64,000 bases of DNA from Thalassia testudinum. Taxonomy: Eukaryota > Streptophyta > Magnoliopsida > Alismatales > Hydrocharitaceae. Location of the stretch: assembly GCA_037157565.1 (NCBI GenBank), contig JAZHRO010000012.1, forward strand, positions 57,155,501 through 57,219,500, read 5' to 3'. The notes below the pieces were generated by a model. The model searched no databases, was not told where the DNA came from, and was given only the letters and a program-made list of their open reading frames with translations. This document shows positions 29,560-40,503 of this stretch, one piece after another (positions within the stretch are counted from its first letter, which is position 1; each line of letters opens with the position of its first letter). The translations under genes and the position numbers were made by a program.

Positions 29560-30757
29560 CCAAATACTACTTCCAGGAGGACCCTGAACTGTATCGCATC
29601 GGCTCTGATCAGATTATTCGCCGATGCATACCGGAGAATGAATTCAACAGTATGCTCGAGTTCTGCCATGCATCTGGGTGTGGTGGACATTTCTTTGGGA
29701 AAAAGACGGCTGCAAAAATCTTGAAATCTGGCTTCTATTGGCCGTCTTTATTCAAGGATGCCCAGGATTTCTCAAGGTCATGTTCTCGATGTCAGGCACT
29801 CGGGAGCATAACTAAGAGAGACATGATGCCCCTAAACCCTATTCTTCCTGTCGAAATTTTCGATGTTTGGGGCATCGATTTCATGGGACCCTTTATCCCT
29901 TCATTTGGACATCAGTACATTCTTGTTGCTGTTTATTATGTGTCCAAATGGATTGAGGCGATTCCCACCCGAACCAATGACCACAAGGTGGTCATCAATT
30001 TTGTCAAGAAAAATATTTTCAGTAGGTTCGGGATTCCGAGGGCTAGCATCAGTGATGGTGGCACTCATTTTACTAATGCCCAATTCTAGAATTTATTGGC
30101 CAAATACGGGGTTAATCACCGAATTTCCATACCTTACCATCCCGAGACGAATGGACAAGCCAAGATCTCCAATCGAGAGATCAAGAACATTTTGCAAAAA
30201 CAGTTAGGCCTGATCGCAAGGATTGGACTCAAAAGCTTGAGGACGCTCTTTGGGGCTACGGTGCGACGTATAAAACGTCCATCGGCATGTCTCCATTACG
30301 TTTGGTGTATGGAAAGGCATGCCATCTACCCGTAGAGATTGCACACAAGGCATTCTGGGCAATCAAACAATGCAATTTAGATCTGAATCTAGCTGGGAAG
30401 ACCAGGAAACTCCAACTATCTGAGTTGGAGGAGCTTAGAAATGATGCTTATCAGAATGCCAAGATCTACAAGGCTCAGACCAAAGCTCTACATGATCAAT
30501 TGATTTCCCGCAAGAGCTTTGAGCCAAACCAGAAGGTCTGGTTATTTGATTCTAAACTTAGGCTCTTTCCTGGCAAACTTAGATCTAAATGGAATGACCC
30601 ATTCATAATAGATCATATTTTTCCAAATTGTGCCATTCAGATTTCTGACCCAAAGACGGGTAACACATTTAAAGTCAACGATCAATGTTTGAAGCCTTTT
30701 GTTGATCGTATTCTTCCACGACCCGTCTCAGACTCAGTTTCTCTAGCCATTCTGTGA
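29560..30757 (+). pseudogene. pol: E3 pol: integrase, catalytic Glu replaced
   Basis: Integrase inserts the cDNA. The HHCC zinc domain is visible (His and His before Phe-Phe-Gly-Lys, then Cys-Ser-Arg-Cys near 29788), then the core with Asp-Phe-Met-Gly-Pro near 29878 and Ser-Asp-Gly-Gly near 30052. A stop lies near 30088 and frame changes follow. Where the third catalytic residue is expected (Asn-Gly-Gln-Ala-Glu in the family), the codon at 30162-30164 reads Lys. The C-terminal domain is read at 30287-30757. In H the same position is still Glu. Confidence 0.85.
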
Positions 30758-30887
30758 CTTCTTTGGCTGGACTTCGCCTAGCTGACGGCATTAAACTCAG
30801 TAGTTGTACATATGACACAAGGCTGATACGAGCTTCATATTCAGGTGACATCTTCCATATTCTACCCCTTCTTTCATGTCTCTTTTT

Positions 30888-30922
30888 CAATGAGGACATT
30901 GTATCAGCTAGGCATGGGGGTA
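30888..30922 (+). promoter_or_regulatory. E3 palindrome plus internal polypurine-like tract
   Basis: CAATGAGGACATTG (30888-30901), 8 nt, then AGGCATGGGGGTA (30910-30922). Identical palindrome and spacing to A1 and H; the 8 spacer bases differ. Confidence 0.65.
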
Positions 30923-30981
30923 GATTCATTTTTGAATCATTTGGTCAGCTTTGTGAAATTCATGTAAATTATTTTTCTCTT

Positions 30982-30983
<2 letters not shown>

Positions 30984-31049
<66 letters not shown>
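30984..31049. repeat. (TA)n microsatellite
   Basis: About 33 uninterrupted TA units. Tyr-Ile repeats in the frames across it are not real protein. Confidence 0.95.
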
Positions 31050-31052
<3 letters not shown>

Positions 31053-31724
31053 CAAAATTAGGAAGGATTAGTTGGACATTAGGACTTTTCAATCCTATGA
31101 AATTTTACATTAGGATCTGAACACAAAAACTCTTCAGGTCTTTAGATTTAATTAGCCCGCGTATCCACTAAAATGTGGATTTGTCTTTCGAGTCCTCGCC
31201 ATCTTAATTCTATCGTAATTGGAATAAATAAGTTTGGGTGATAAGTACATGACTTATCAACCCACCTTCTGATTTGAGGGAATTTCTGAGTTTTAAGCAT
31301 CTACACACTTTCTTTGCATTGATTCGTTGTTCGACGATCCTAACGGAAATTGGGTAGCTAATGAACCTTCTAGGGTGATATAGCTGGCAAGTTATCGTGG
31401 GTAATAGCCTATAGGTAGGTTGTCCAGAGCCTAGTCATTGGACCTTTCTCTTTTTCCTCCCTTAAGTAAATCTTTGACCAGGGAAGCCACCTACTTAAAA
31501 AAAAAAAATCAAAAAGAAAAGGAGAGAAGAAAAAAAAAGAAATAAGCCACACTTCGCCGCACGAGTATGGCTGGCAAGTTGTCGGTGGTAACAGCTCATC
31601 GTCCGGTTGTCTAGAACCCAGCTCAGTAAATGCACTAAAAAAATTCCCAAAACACTTAGAAAGAAGCGGAGAAGTAGAATAAATCGGGGTGATATACACT
31701 GGATTCACCCTTGTGTTGACCCCG

Positions 31725-31725
<1 letters not shown>

Positions 31726-31779
<54 letters not shown>

Positions 31780-31836
31780 TAGGGAGAAAGCTACCGGTTG
31801 TAAAGATACACCTTTAGGCAAATTCTTTTTAGGTCA

Positions 31837-31898
<62 letters not shown>

Positions 31899-31958
31899 TA
31901 GGGAGAAAGCTACCGGTTGTAAAGATACACCTTTAGGCAAATTCTTTTTAGGTCACCT
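31726..31958. repeat. Tandem duplication carrying two (TA)n runs
   Basis: A (TA)n run plus about 64 bp that starts AAAAGTAGGGAGAAAGC occurs at 31726-31838 and again at 31839-31958, with a period of about 119 bp and no difference that I can see in the non-TA part. H has one copy (about 39163-39230). The duplication is specific to E3 and recent. Confidence 0.85.
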
Positions 31959-32324
31959 AGAGGCGTAGAAATCAGAAGTCTGTTTTAATTGCCAGTCAAC
32001 GAGTCTATCACAATCACAATAAGATGCTTAAAACTTAGGGTTCTCATCAAATCTTGGGTGAGTTAAATGGCCATAGAAAGCCACTCTTAAACCATAAAAT
32101 TTGAAAATCCACAAAAAAAAATTAGAAAAGAGTAAAAAGAAAAAAAGAAATTTTTCTTTGAATAAGGCGAGGGTTTGAGGCGGTCTGCATTTTGGCTGAT
32201 ACTCGGGCACTGTTGCGTCTTTGAAAGTTCAGATCCTAAGTAGATAATTTCTTAATGATTGAAAATAACTCAGGCCCAAATAATCCAACCTAATTCTTTT
32301 ATAAATAGCATATAGTTTTAGCTA

Positions 32325-32353
32325 GGGACTAGCAAAGGATAGGCATGGGGGTA
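32325..32353 (+). promoter_or_regulatory. E3 polypurine tract region
   Basis: GGGACTAGCAA, then TAGGCATGGGGGTA, directly before the 3' LTR; same strings as in A1. Confidence 0.7.
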
Positions 32354-34048
32354 TGATGTAAACATATTTACACTACTTAAGATGTCTATTTATGCATGTT
32401 CTTAAGCATAGGATTGCATTGCATGCTATAAATATTGCATAACATGCATCATCTTGCATTTAAAATAGTTTGAATGAAATGGAGGTTAATGGTCTCCTTT
32501 TATGTGCTTGGACAGGCAAAACTTTTTATCGGGGCCTCGGATCAAAGATCCAACCGTACGGATGTGATCAGGGCGATGATTAGAGTTCAACGACTCCAAG
32601 ATTGCGCTAATCAGGCATCCATATCATCAGATAGTGATCGAGGAACCATGGAAGATCAAGGGTCAGGATGGTGTAAATCCGCACTTCAAATGATAAATCC
32701 GACTGCACGGATGAATTGGGATTGACGATCGCAGCCTAACGACGCAAAAATCGAGCTAATCCGACATCCGTGGCACCATCTACAACATCCAGAAAATGGA
32801 TGGCCAAAATGGCGCCATGTGGTGCCATCTCAGCCGCCCAAACGCCCACATGCAACCATTGAAGCCTTCGCATCAGCCCTCTCTTTGTCGTTGGATCTCG
32901 ATCCAACGGCTGTGGACAGCTATGCCTAAAAGCGTCCGCTCGACCATCCGTGCCTCGTAGTATAACGGTCGAAGGTGCTATCGCAAGTAGTGGCCGCGGG
33001 TTCGAGCCGCAACGAAGGGGAGAAGGGCGCGGGCAAGCGAGCGTGGGCGTGCGTTGGATCGTGATCGGGTGGCTCAGATCTTCCAATAGCGGCCACGCAC
33101 TATTTCAAGCGAGGCAGGAACGCGCCATCGCACGCGCTGGGGCGGGTATGTAGCGAGCGAGGAAGGCGCATTCACAGCCATCCGATCTCATGATCGGACG
33201 GCTGTGGATGGATGAACGTGCGGTGGGCGTTGAGAGTGGGCAGCTGAGGAGGCGCGCGTGGGGAGCGCCCACTACGCCCATGTTGGGGCTTTAGCGACGG
33301 TTTTATCTGTCACTAAAGACCCCTTATTTAATGTTTTAAAGATGTAATGACTAATTTGCCCCCACTCCTTGCACCTATAAAAGGAGGCCCGCTCCACACG
33401 AAATTCTCATTCCTTCCTTCTCTTCTCTACCTCTCCAAAGCTCAAGAGAAGCTTGTCCCATACCCGGGATGCTCCTCTCGAGATAAAGTCCAAATTTTCG
33501 TCCCCCTTCGGAAGTGGATCCCGCGACGACGACGGCGTGCTGCTCCGTTCCCGTTCATCCTGCTTCGTCCTCCTTCGTCCTGCTTCGTCCTCCTTCATCC
33601 AAGCGTCGTCATGTCCGGCTCGTCCTCCAAGCGATCGTCGAGGAGGATAACTTCTCTCTCCCATTCTTCTTTACAGCTTTTCTAGTGTAGAATTTTCCTG
33701 CTTTCTAGTGTAGCTGATTTCCCACTTTCTACTGTAATCTTTATTTGGTTTGATTGTATAAACATTTCGAAATATTGATTGCATGTTCTCTTTCTCTCTC
33801 TCTCTCTCTTTCTCTCTATCTTCCCTTTTGTCTAATAGCTTCATTGTAATTACATCATTGCGCTTTTTCAAAAATTTTCTAAAAAAAATATAATTGCAAA
33901 TATAGATCGACGTAGCCTCCCTGTGTTAGACTCGGAATTTAAATTTCGGTATAAATTTTATTTGTTGAACACGAATTCTTCGCTTTTAAGCTACAACGAC
34001 AAGGTTTTAAAACCAAACACGTTAGCGTAGCAATTTGAGCGTTCAACA
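32354..34048 (+). mobile_element. E3 3' LTR
   Basis: About 1.7 kb, matching the split 5' LTR. It starts TGATGTAAAC, with a hairpin TGTAAA, CATA, TTTACA at 32357-32372, and ends TTCAACA. A-box-like and B-box-like strings are at 32958 and 32999, a promoter hairpin at 33286-33324 and TATAAAA at 33376-33382. A CT microsatellite lies at about 33795-33820. H gag continues at 34049. Confidence 0.88.
32958..33009 (+). promoter_or_regulatory. tRNA-like A and B boxes in the E3 3' LTR
   Basis: Weak A box at 32958 and a good B box, GGTTCGAGCC, at 32999, 41 nt apart as in the 5' LTR. Confidence 0.45.
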
Positions 34049-34399
34049 CCCCTATATAATCAAAATAGGGTGGCCCCTCCCCCACAGAACCAAATGGACA
34101 CCCTAATAAAAATGACGGCCGAAGTGAACCAGAAACATCAGGAGTAAATGGCCTTAGTAAAGGGATAGTTAAGCCAACTCTTGGACTATAAACAACAAGG
34201 ATCCCTACCTTCCTAGCCACAACCGAACTCGCGAAACATAATTAACAGAGGCCCCAATTCGCAAGGGTTCCAGGGCAATCCCGGGCAAGCCCACATGGTC
34301 TAGCCAGCCCCACAAACACCCCCTGGGTTTGGTGCTTCTTCCTCCTCGTCTTCTCAAGGATCGACCCATGGTCCCAATGCCTCTGCGAATGCGGTCACC
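34049..34399 (+). pseudogene. gag: H gag fragment 3 (C-terminal)
   Basis: Resumes H gag after E3, beginning Pro-Leu-Tyr-Asn-Gln-Asn, a string that partly repeats the last gag residues before E3. Gln/Asn/Pro/Ser-rich with at least four stops (near 34145, 34168, 34216 and 34302). It runs into the Val-Thr-Leu-Arg-Ser-Gly motif that opens the protease region. Confidence 0.75.
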
Positions 34400-34882
34400 T
34401 TGAGAAGCGGCACCAAAACGCAGGATCCCAAATGGCCGTCTCTCCCTGAGACTTCACCCGCTGAAATACCCGGCTCAGAAGAGGCACCAGAAAAACCCAA
34501 GGACCCAGAAATAAACCCGATCCATGTTCAAACACCCTACCCTGAGGCCTTGGAGATAATCAAGAAGAAGAATAATGTTGTGGAAACTGAGGAGCTTTTG
34601 GAGATTAATATTCCGCTCCTCGAAGCTGTTAAGCACATCCTGGCTTACGCCAAGTTTTTAAAGGATGCCTGTACACCCAAACGTAAGCCAAGACCTCAAG
34701 CACCTTGGAAGGTTATGCTCTCTGTACAAGCAAGTTCTGTAATATCAAGCAACCTTCCGCTCAAGCGAACTGACCCAGGAGCACCCATGATTTCCTGCAA
34801 TATTGGGGACATGACATTTGATAGAGCGCTCTTGGACTTAGGTGCTTCTATCAATCTGATTCCAACAACCCTGTACCACTAA
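34400..34882 (+). pseudogene. pol: H pol: aspartic protease
   Basis: Open for 160 codons. Same order as in E3: linker, Ile-Pro-Leu-Leu-Glu-Ala helix, then the active site Asp-Leu-Gly-Ala-Ser near 34835. TAA at 34880-34882 breaks it, but the frame continues after the stop. Confidence 0.85.
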
Positions 34883-36049
34883 TTTGGTTTCAGAGAGTGG
34901 ACACCCACACTTGTCACCATCCAGCTGGGTGATAGATCTGTGAAGACCCCGAAGGGGGTTGTCGAGGACGTGATTGTGTGGGTCAAGGACTTCTATTTCC
35001 CGGTCGACTTCTTGGTGCTCGACATGGAAGTCCCTGAAAAATTACAGAACGCACCCATAATCTTAGGCAGACATTTCTTCGCTACGGCTAAGGAAAATAT
35101 TTATTGTGACACGGGATGTATGGAAATCGCCTTCGGAGACAAGAAAATGCAATTGGATATATTCCAGGCGACAAAGTCTTTTGATTGCGATTGTGTTGAG
35201 GAACCTGATCCCGTGGAAACTCTGGTCGAGGAATGCCTCACCCTTAGTTCTGTCTCAGACCACCAAGCTTGTAACGACTGTTCTGACCCGTCACCATCAC
35301 TACCTATGGACCTCTGTAAGGCATATCAAACAACACCATTTGAGGAGATCGATGTTGATCAACTCCCGCCTTTTCCTTTTCCGTCAACCGTTGTTCCACC
35401 TGCACTCGAACTTAAGCCACTACCCGAGAATCTCAAGTATGTCTTCCTGGGACCTGACCAGACTTTCCCTGTGATTATTAATTCTCATCTAACTAAGGAT
35501 CAGGAACTCAGGTTGACCGCGACCCTTTCAGAACATCGGGCCGCCATTGGTTGGACCATTTCTGACTTGAGAGGAATTAGCTCCACCTATTGTACCCATA
35601 AGATTTACCTAGAAGGCGGGGCACGACCCTCCTGCCAGATGCAGAGACGATTAAACCCAAACATGCGGGGGGTCGTTAAGAAAGAAATTATCAAGTGGCT
35701 TGACGCCGACATCATCTATCCTATTTCTGATAGCCCCTGGGTGAGCCCCACTCAAGTGGTTCCAAAGAAAGCCGGGCTCACCGTTGTCACCAATGAGTAT
35801 GGCGAATCCATCCCCACCCGCACCACCACCACATGGTGGGTGTGTATTGATTATAGGAAGCTTAATGAAGCCACTAAGAAGGATCATTTCCCCTTGCCAT
35901 TCATTGACCAAATCTTGGAAAGATTGGCAGGGCAAAAGTATTTTTGCTTTCTAGATGGATATTCAGGATATAACCAAGTCGCAATTGCTCCGGAAGATCA
36001 AGAAAAGACCACATTTACCTGCCCATACGGCACGTTTGTATTTCGTTGA
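34883..36049 (+). pseudogene. pol: H pol: protease C-terminus and RT N-terminal half
   Basis: Longest open part of H (34940-36049, 369 codons). It encodes the protease end (Ile-Leu-Gly-Arg motif), the linker and RT through the Asp-Tyr-Arg-Lys-Leu-Asn and Phe-Leu-Asp-Gly-Tyr-Ser-Gly motifs. It ends with TGA at 36047-36049, in the same frame as what follows. Confidence 0.88.
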
Positions 36050-37123
36050 ATGCCGTTCGGGTTATACAACTCACCTGCTACCTTCTAGCGTTGCATGCTA
36101 GCCATTTTTTCCGAAATGGTGGGTGAATACTTAGAGGTCTTTATGGATGATTTCTCTGTATTTGGAAATTCATTCGACCATTGTCTGAGCAACTTGGAGA
36201 AAATCCTGAAATAATGTATCGAGGTTAATCTGGTGTTAAGATGGGAAAAGAGCCATTTTATGGTTCAAGAAGGAATTGTCCTCGGTCACATCGTATCGCA
36301 TAGGGGCATTGAGGTGGATCGGGCTAAGGTTCATTTGATTTCCAAACTCCCTCCGCCTAGCTCAATCCGACAGATTCGCTCATTCTTGGGACACATTGGC
36401 TTCTACCGAAGGTTCATTAAAGACTTCTCCAAGCTTTCCAAACCCTTAACTGACCTTCTGGCCAACAACACCATATTTTACATGTCTTCTAATTGCATCC
36501 TGGCTTATCACACCCTCCGGGACTTAGTCTCCACAGCCCCTGTACTTCAACCCCCGGATTGGTCCCAGGACTTTGAGATTATGTGTGATGTATCAGATTT
36601 TTCCATAGGCGCTGTCCTGGGACAAAGACAAGACAAGAAACCTGTGGTGATCTACTACGTGAGCAAAACATTGGACGAGGCCCAACAAAATTATACAGTC
36701 ACAGAGAAAGAATTGCTCACTGTAGTCTTTGGACTTGACAAGTTTCGACCGTACTTACTGGGATCCCATGTGACCATCTATACTGACCATTCAGCCATCC
36801 GGCACTTGTTGGCTAAGAAGGACGCAAAGCCCAGGCTCATTAGATGGATCCTGCTCTTGCAGGAATTTGATTTGGAAATCCACGACAAGGCCGGATCAAA
36901 GAATGTGGTGGCTGACCACTTGTCTAGACTTCACCCAGATCACATTGGACCCTCCCTACCTTTATCTGACACCTTCCCTGATGAACACATTCTGGCTGTG
37001 CAAGACAAGAGATTGCCTTGGTATGCTGACTATGTCAACTACCTAGTTGTAGGACAGCAACGGGACAGTTGGTCCAGACAGCAACGGGACAGGTTCTTGG
37101 CTGAGGCCAAGCACTATTCCTAG
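36050..37123 (+). pseudogene. pol: H pol: RT catalytic part and RNase H
   Basis: After two more stops (near 36087 and 36213), the frame 36233-37123 is open. RT catalytic Phe-Met-Asp-Asp is at 36140-36151. The thumb (Leu-Gly-His, Phe-Tyr-Arg-Arg-Phe-Ile) leads into RNase H, with Cys-Asp-Val-Ser-Asp, Glu-Lys-Glu-Leu, Tyr-Thr-Asp-His-Ser and Val-Ala-Asp-His-Leu-Ser. TAG at 37121-37123. Confidence 0.88.
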
Positions 37124-38307
37124 AATGATCCCATGCTGTTTTGCCTCTGTGCAGACTAGATCATCAGGAGGTGTATCCCCAAGAACGAAGTTCAAAGTGT
37201 GCTTTCCTTCTGTCATGACCAGGCTTGTGGTGGCCACTTCTCTAGAAAGAAAACAGCTGCGAAGGTTCTGCAGTCTGAATTTTACTGGCCTTCCCTATTT
37301 AAGGATGCACACAACTTTGCCAAGACTTGCTTACGCTGCCAAACGCTGGGGATCATGACTAAGAAAGATATGATGCCTCTCCAGCCCATTTTGATTGTTG
37401 AAATCTTCGACGTTTGGGGTATCGATTTTATGGGCCCCTTTCCACCATCCAACGGCTTGAGTACATCTTAATCTCGGTAGACTATGTTTTTAAATGGATT
37501 GAAGCCATCACCACCCGCCGATGCGATCACAGGACTGTCATGGACTTTGTTAAGCAGAACATCTTTTCCCGGTTTAGAATACCAAAGGCCATGATCAGTG
37601 ATGGTGGAAGCCATTTTATTCACTCCCAATTCTGTGCCTTGCTTAGAAAATACGGGGTTAACCACCGCATTGCTACCCCGTATCATCCACGAACAAATGG
37701 GTAGACCGAGGTCTCAAATAGACAAATCAAGAACATTTTACAAAAGACTGTAAGACCTGACAGGAAAGACTGCTCCCCTATGGGCATACAGGACCGCTTT
37801 CAAGACCCCGATAGGCATGTCGCCTTATCGCTTGGTCTTTGGCAAGGCCTGTCATCTTCCTGTCGAATTGGAACACTGGGTTTACTGAGCTGTCAAGCAA
37901 TGTAACATGGATTCCCAGTTAGCCGGTACGCAGAGGGCGCTCCAACTCTCTGAGCTCGAAGAAATTCGTCGGGACGCCTTTGAGAATAGTCGACTGTATA
38001 AGGAGAAAATGAAAGCCGTCCATGACCGACTCATCCATAGAAAGACCTTTGAGCCTAACTAGCAAGTCTGGCTGTTCGATGCCCGCCTAAAACTCTTTCC
38101 GGGGAAACTCACGTCCAAATGGACATGACCATTTTGGGTGGTTAAGCCTTACTCTAATGGGGCGGTTGAAATTGCTGATCCAAACACTCGGCACACTTTT
38201 ACAGTTAATGGTTAAAGATTGAAGCACTTCCTAGCCCAGGTTCCCCCAAATGAGAGTGTCACCCTCATTGAGGGATGGCACGAAGCACCGCCCAGCTGGA
38301 GGCATTA
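37124..38307 (+). pseudogene. pol: H pol: integrase relic
   Basis: Zinc domain at 37199-37350 (His and His, then Cys-Leu-Arg-Cys), core with Asp-Phe-Met-Gly-Pro near 37426, a frameshift near 37440-37460, then Ser-Asp-Gly-Gly near 37600. A TAG at 37702-37704 lies two codons before the catalytic Glu (37708-37710), which is kept. A short deletion follows near 37770. The C-terminal domain is read in pieces to TAA at about 38305-38307, which lies inside the conserved GGCATTAAACTCAGCGCTT string. Confidence 0.85.
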
Positions 38308-38320
38308 AACTCAGCGCTTC

Positions 38321-38336
38321 CTGGGAGGCAACCCAG
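38321..38336 (+). other. H post-stop stem-loop, loop AGGCAA
   Basis: CTGGG, AGGCAA, CCCAG. Same loop and position as in A1 but a different stem; two base pairs have changed on both sides so that pairing is kept. Confidence 0.6.
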
Positions 38337-39633
38337 AGGATTCAGACTGATCCGGTATTTTATGTCACTCAGGTAATATCTTTTTTAACCTTTATTGCAT
38401 CCATGTATTTGCCAATGAGGACATTGTCCGACTTAAGCATGGGGGGGTGGTAAATTGCACGATCCTGAGCTCATTTAATCAATCTGAATAAAATAAAATA
38501 AAAAAAATTTGAATTTAGGAAAAAACTTAGGCATTAGAAACTTATCAATAGTGGGAAATAATACAAGAACTTGAACACTTAGACTTTTCAGGTCTTCAGG
38601 CTTAATCAGCCCTGGTGTCCGTTAAAATATGGATTTAGCTTCGAATCCTTGCAACCTTAAGCTACTCTAATCCACCTACTAAATAAGGCGATAAGTATAC
38701 AACTTATCAACTCACCCTCTAACTCAGAAGAACTTTGAGTCTAAGCATCTGCACACATTTTTGCACAGACTTACTCCTCGGAGATTTTGACAGAAATTGG
38801 GTAGCTAATGAACTCTCTAGGGTGGTATGACTGGCAAGTTGTCGTGGGTAACAACCCATTGGCAGGTTGTCCAAAGCCCGCCACGGGACCACTTCTTCTT
38901 CATTGCCTCTAGGTACATTTGAGATCAAGGAAGCCACCTACAAAAAAAAAAAAAAGAGGAGAAGAAAATAAAATAAACCACACTTCACCGCACGAGTATG
39001 GCTGGCAAGTAATCATAGGTAACAGCCCATTGGTCGGTTGTCCAGAGCCCAGCTTAGTAATTGCACAAAAAGAACCAAAACACTTAAGGAAGAAGCGGGG
39101 AAGTAGTACATGCTGGGGAGATATACACTGGAAAAATCCTTGTGTTGACCTCAATTAAAACAGATGTAGGGAGAAAGCTACCAATCGAACAAGTACACCT
39201 TTAGGCAATATACTTCCTCTTTTGGTCACCTAGGGGCGTAGAAACCCGAAGTCTGTCTGAATTACCGTTGAGTGAGTCTATCACGATCTTCACACCAAGA
39301 TGCTTAGCACTTAGGGTTTTTACCGAGTTTTGGGTGGGTTGGGTAGCTGTAAAAAGTTACCAACCCACTCTGAATTCCAAAAAAAGAAAAAAGAAAAAAA
39401 ATCTAAATATATATATACATATGTATATTTACATACATTAAAGCAAGGATTTAGGCGATTCGTATTTTGGCAGACACCCGGGTGCTGCTTAGTCTTTGTA
39501 GATTAAGATCTTAGTATATTTCCTCCTATTGACAAGTGACGAAGTGTCTAAGTAATTACTTCTTAAATTCTGATAGAAAATAAAGGCTACAACAAACCTT
39601 GCCAGGGACTAGCAAGGAGTAAGTATGGGGGTA
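38337..39633 (+). other. H 3' untranslated interior and polypurine tract
   Basis: No gene. Holds the palindrome module (38413-38448), a hairpin GATAAGT, ATACA, ACTTATC at 38690-38708, two copies of the GGCAAGT segment (38826-38880 and 38998-39052) and A-rich runs. The PPT region (GGGACTAGCAA near 39605, then AGTATGGGGGTA) ends at 39633. Confidence 0.65.
38413..38448 (+). promoter_or_regulatory. H palindrome plus internal polypurine-like tract
   Basis: CAATGAGGACATTG (38413-38426), 8 nt, then AAGCATGGGGGGGT (38435-38448). Confidence 0.65.
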
Positions 39634-40093
39634 TGATATCACTGCATCTGGGGGTGATAATTCTATTAAATAGGACCCATCTTAAGAATAAAAGGCACAG
39701 ATAACACAACATAAGTAGAATGGGAGCATTGCATGCATCATATGTCAAGATTGCTTATAAAACAGTATTAATGACCATTTGTATGAGCACTTGTCAAAGC
39801 AGGCCTCAGATGAGCAATCGGACCGCACAGATGGATTCAGAACGACGAACGGAGTCCAACGGACTCGAAATCAGTCAAATCCGACATCCAGAGCTCCCAC
39901 AATGGGCCCAAGAAGTTCTGACCATTGATCTGATGATCAATGGCCCATGGTGCGCCACGTGGTGCCCGCTCACCGCGTCCAGGTCGCCCCCGCTTCCTCC
40001 TTCATCTGGAGAGCAGATCTTAGCCGTTGATCTCCGATCGAACGGCTAGGAACCGCGCGCATGCCCGCGGTCGTCGCGACAAAGCAGCGGGCG

Positions 40094-40146
40094 TAGTGCA
40101 GCGGTTGGAGCGCACCCCCACACCCTTGCGATGTAGGTTCGAGTCG
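40094..40146 (+). promoter_or_regulatory. tRNA-like A and B boxes in the H LTR
   Basis: TAGTGCAGCGGTTGG at 40094 fits the A-box consensus well and GGTTCGAGTCG at 40136 matches the B box at 10 of 11 positions, 42 nt apart. The flanks do not fold into an acceptor stem, so I do not call a tRNA gene. Confidence 0.55.
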
Positions 40147-40431
40147 CGCAGAGTTGAAATTCAGAGACAGCGACGCGCGCAGGCAAAATTGAGCTGCCTG
40201 ATCAGCAGTGAACGGGCGAGATAGCGCGACGTGGCGCCCGCAGATATGCCCTAGCCAGACGCACGCGATGACGTAGGCACAAGGGCGCGATCCAGGCGAG
40301 CGCCTCGCACGAGATCCCAGCTGTCCGATCTTCGATCAGACGGCTCGTAGCATGAGCACACGGATCGGGCGCGAGGAAGAACAGCTGCGGGTGAGCGACC
40401 GGCGGGAAGGGGGCTTCACTGACGTTTTGGG

Positions 40432-40503
40432 AAGGGTTTTAGCGACGTCCCGAACGTCGCTAAAACCCTTTCTTCATTTGGAAAGCCCTTCTCCCTATTT
40501 AAA
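40432..40503 (+). promoter_or_regulatory. H LTR core promoter: 17-bp perfect hairpin and TATA box
   Basis: AAGGGTTTTAGCGACGT (40432-40448), loop CCCGA, and its exact complement (40454-40470). TATTTAAA follows 25 nt later. Confidence 0.6.

Larger units (their letters stand above)
30923..32324 (+). other. E3 3' untranslated interior
   Basis: No gene. It holds three long TA runs, a hairpin TGATAAGT, ACATG, ACTTATCA at 31239-31259, two copies of a GGCAAGTT(A/G)TCG-type segment (31381-31434 and 31568-31620) that also occur twice in H, and a 119-bp tandem duplication (31775-31958). Confidence 0.65.
11426..34048 (+). mobile_element. E3: decayed autonomous Athila element, with two nested insertions
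   Basis: The 5' LTR (11426-11506 plus 16689-18288) and 3' LTR (32354-34048) match and both end in TTCAACA. A degenerate tRNA-Asp primer site follows, then gag, protease, RT, RNase H and integrase in the Ty3/gypsy order, then a 1.4-kb 3' UTR and a polypurine tract. L1 splits the 5' LTR and C3 splits the 5' leader. Without these, E3 is about 11.9 kb. All ORFs have stops or frameshifts. It is inserted in H gag. The left boundary is uncertain by about 3 bp, because 3' LTR TGATG corresponds to CAATG at the 5' LTR. Confidence 0.9.

Noticed and set aside
30984..31936. Tyr-Ile repeat proteins
   Set aside because: Translation of (TA)n runs.
40086..40160. tRNA gene in the H LTR
   Set aside because: A and B boxes are good, but I cannot pair an acceptor stem or a plausible anticodon arm. 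Reported as tRNA-like boxes only.
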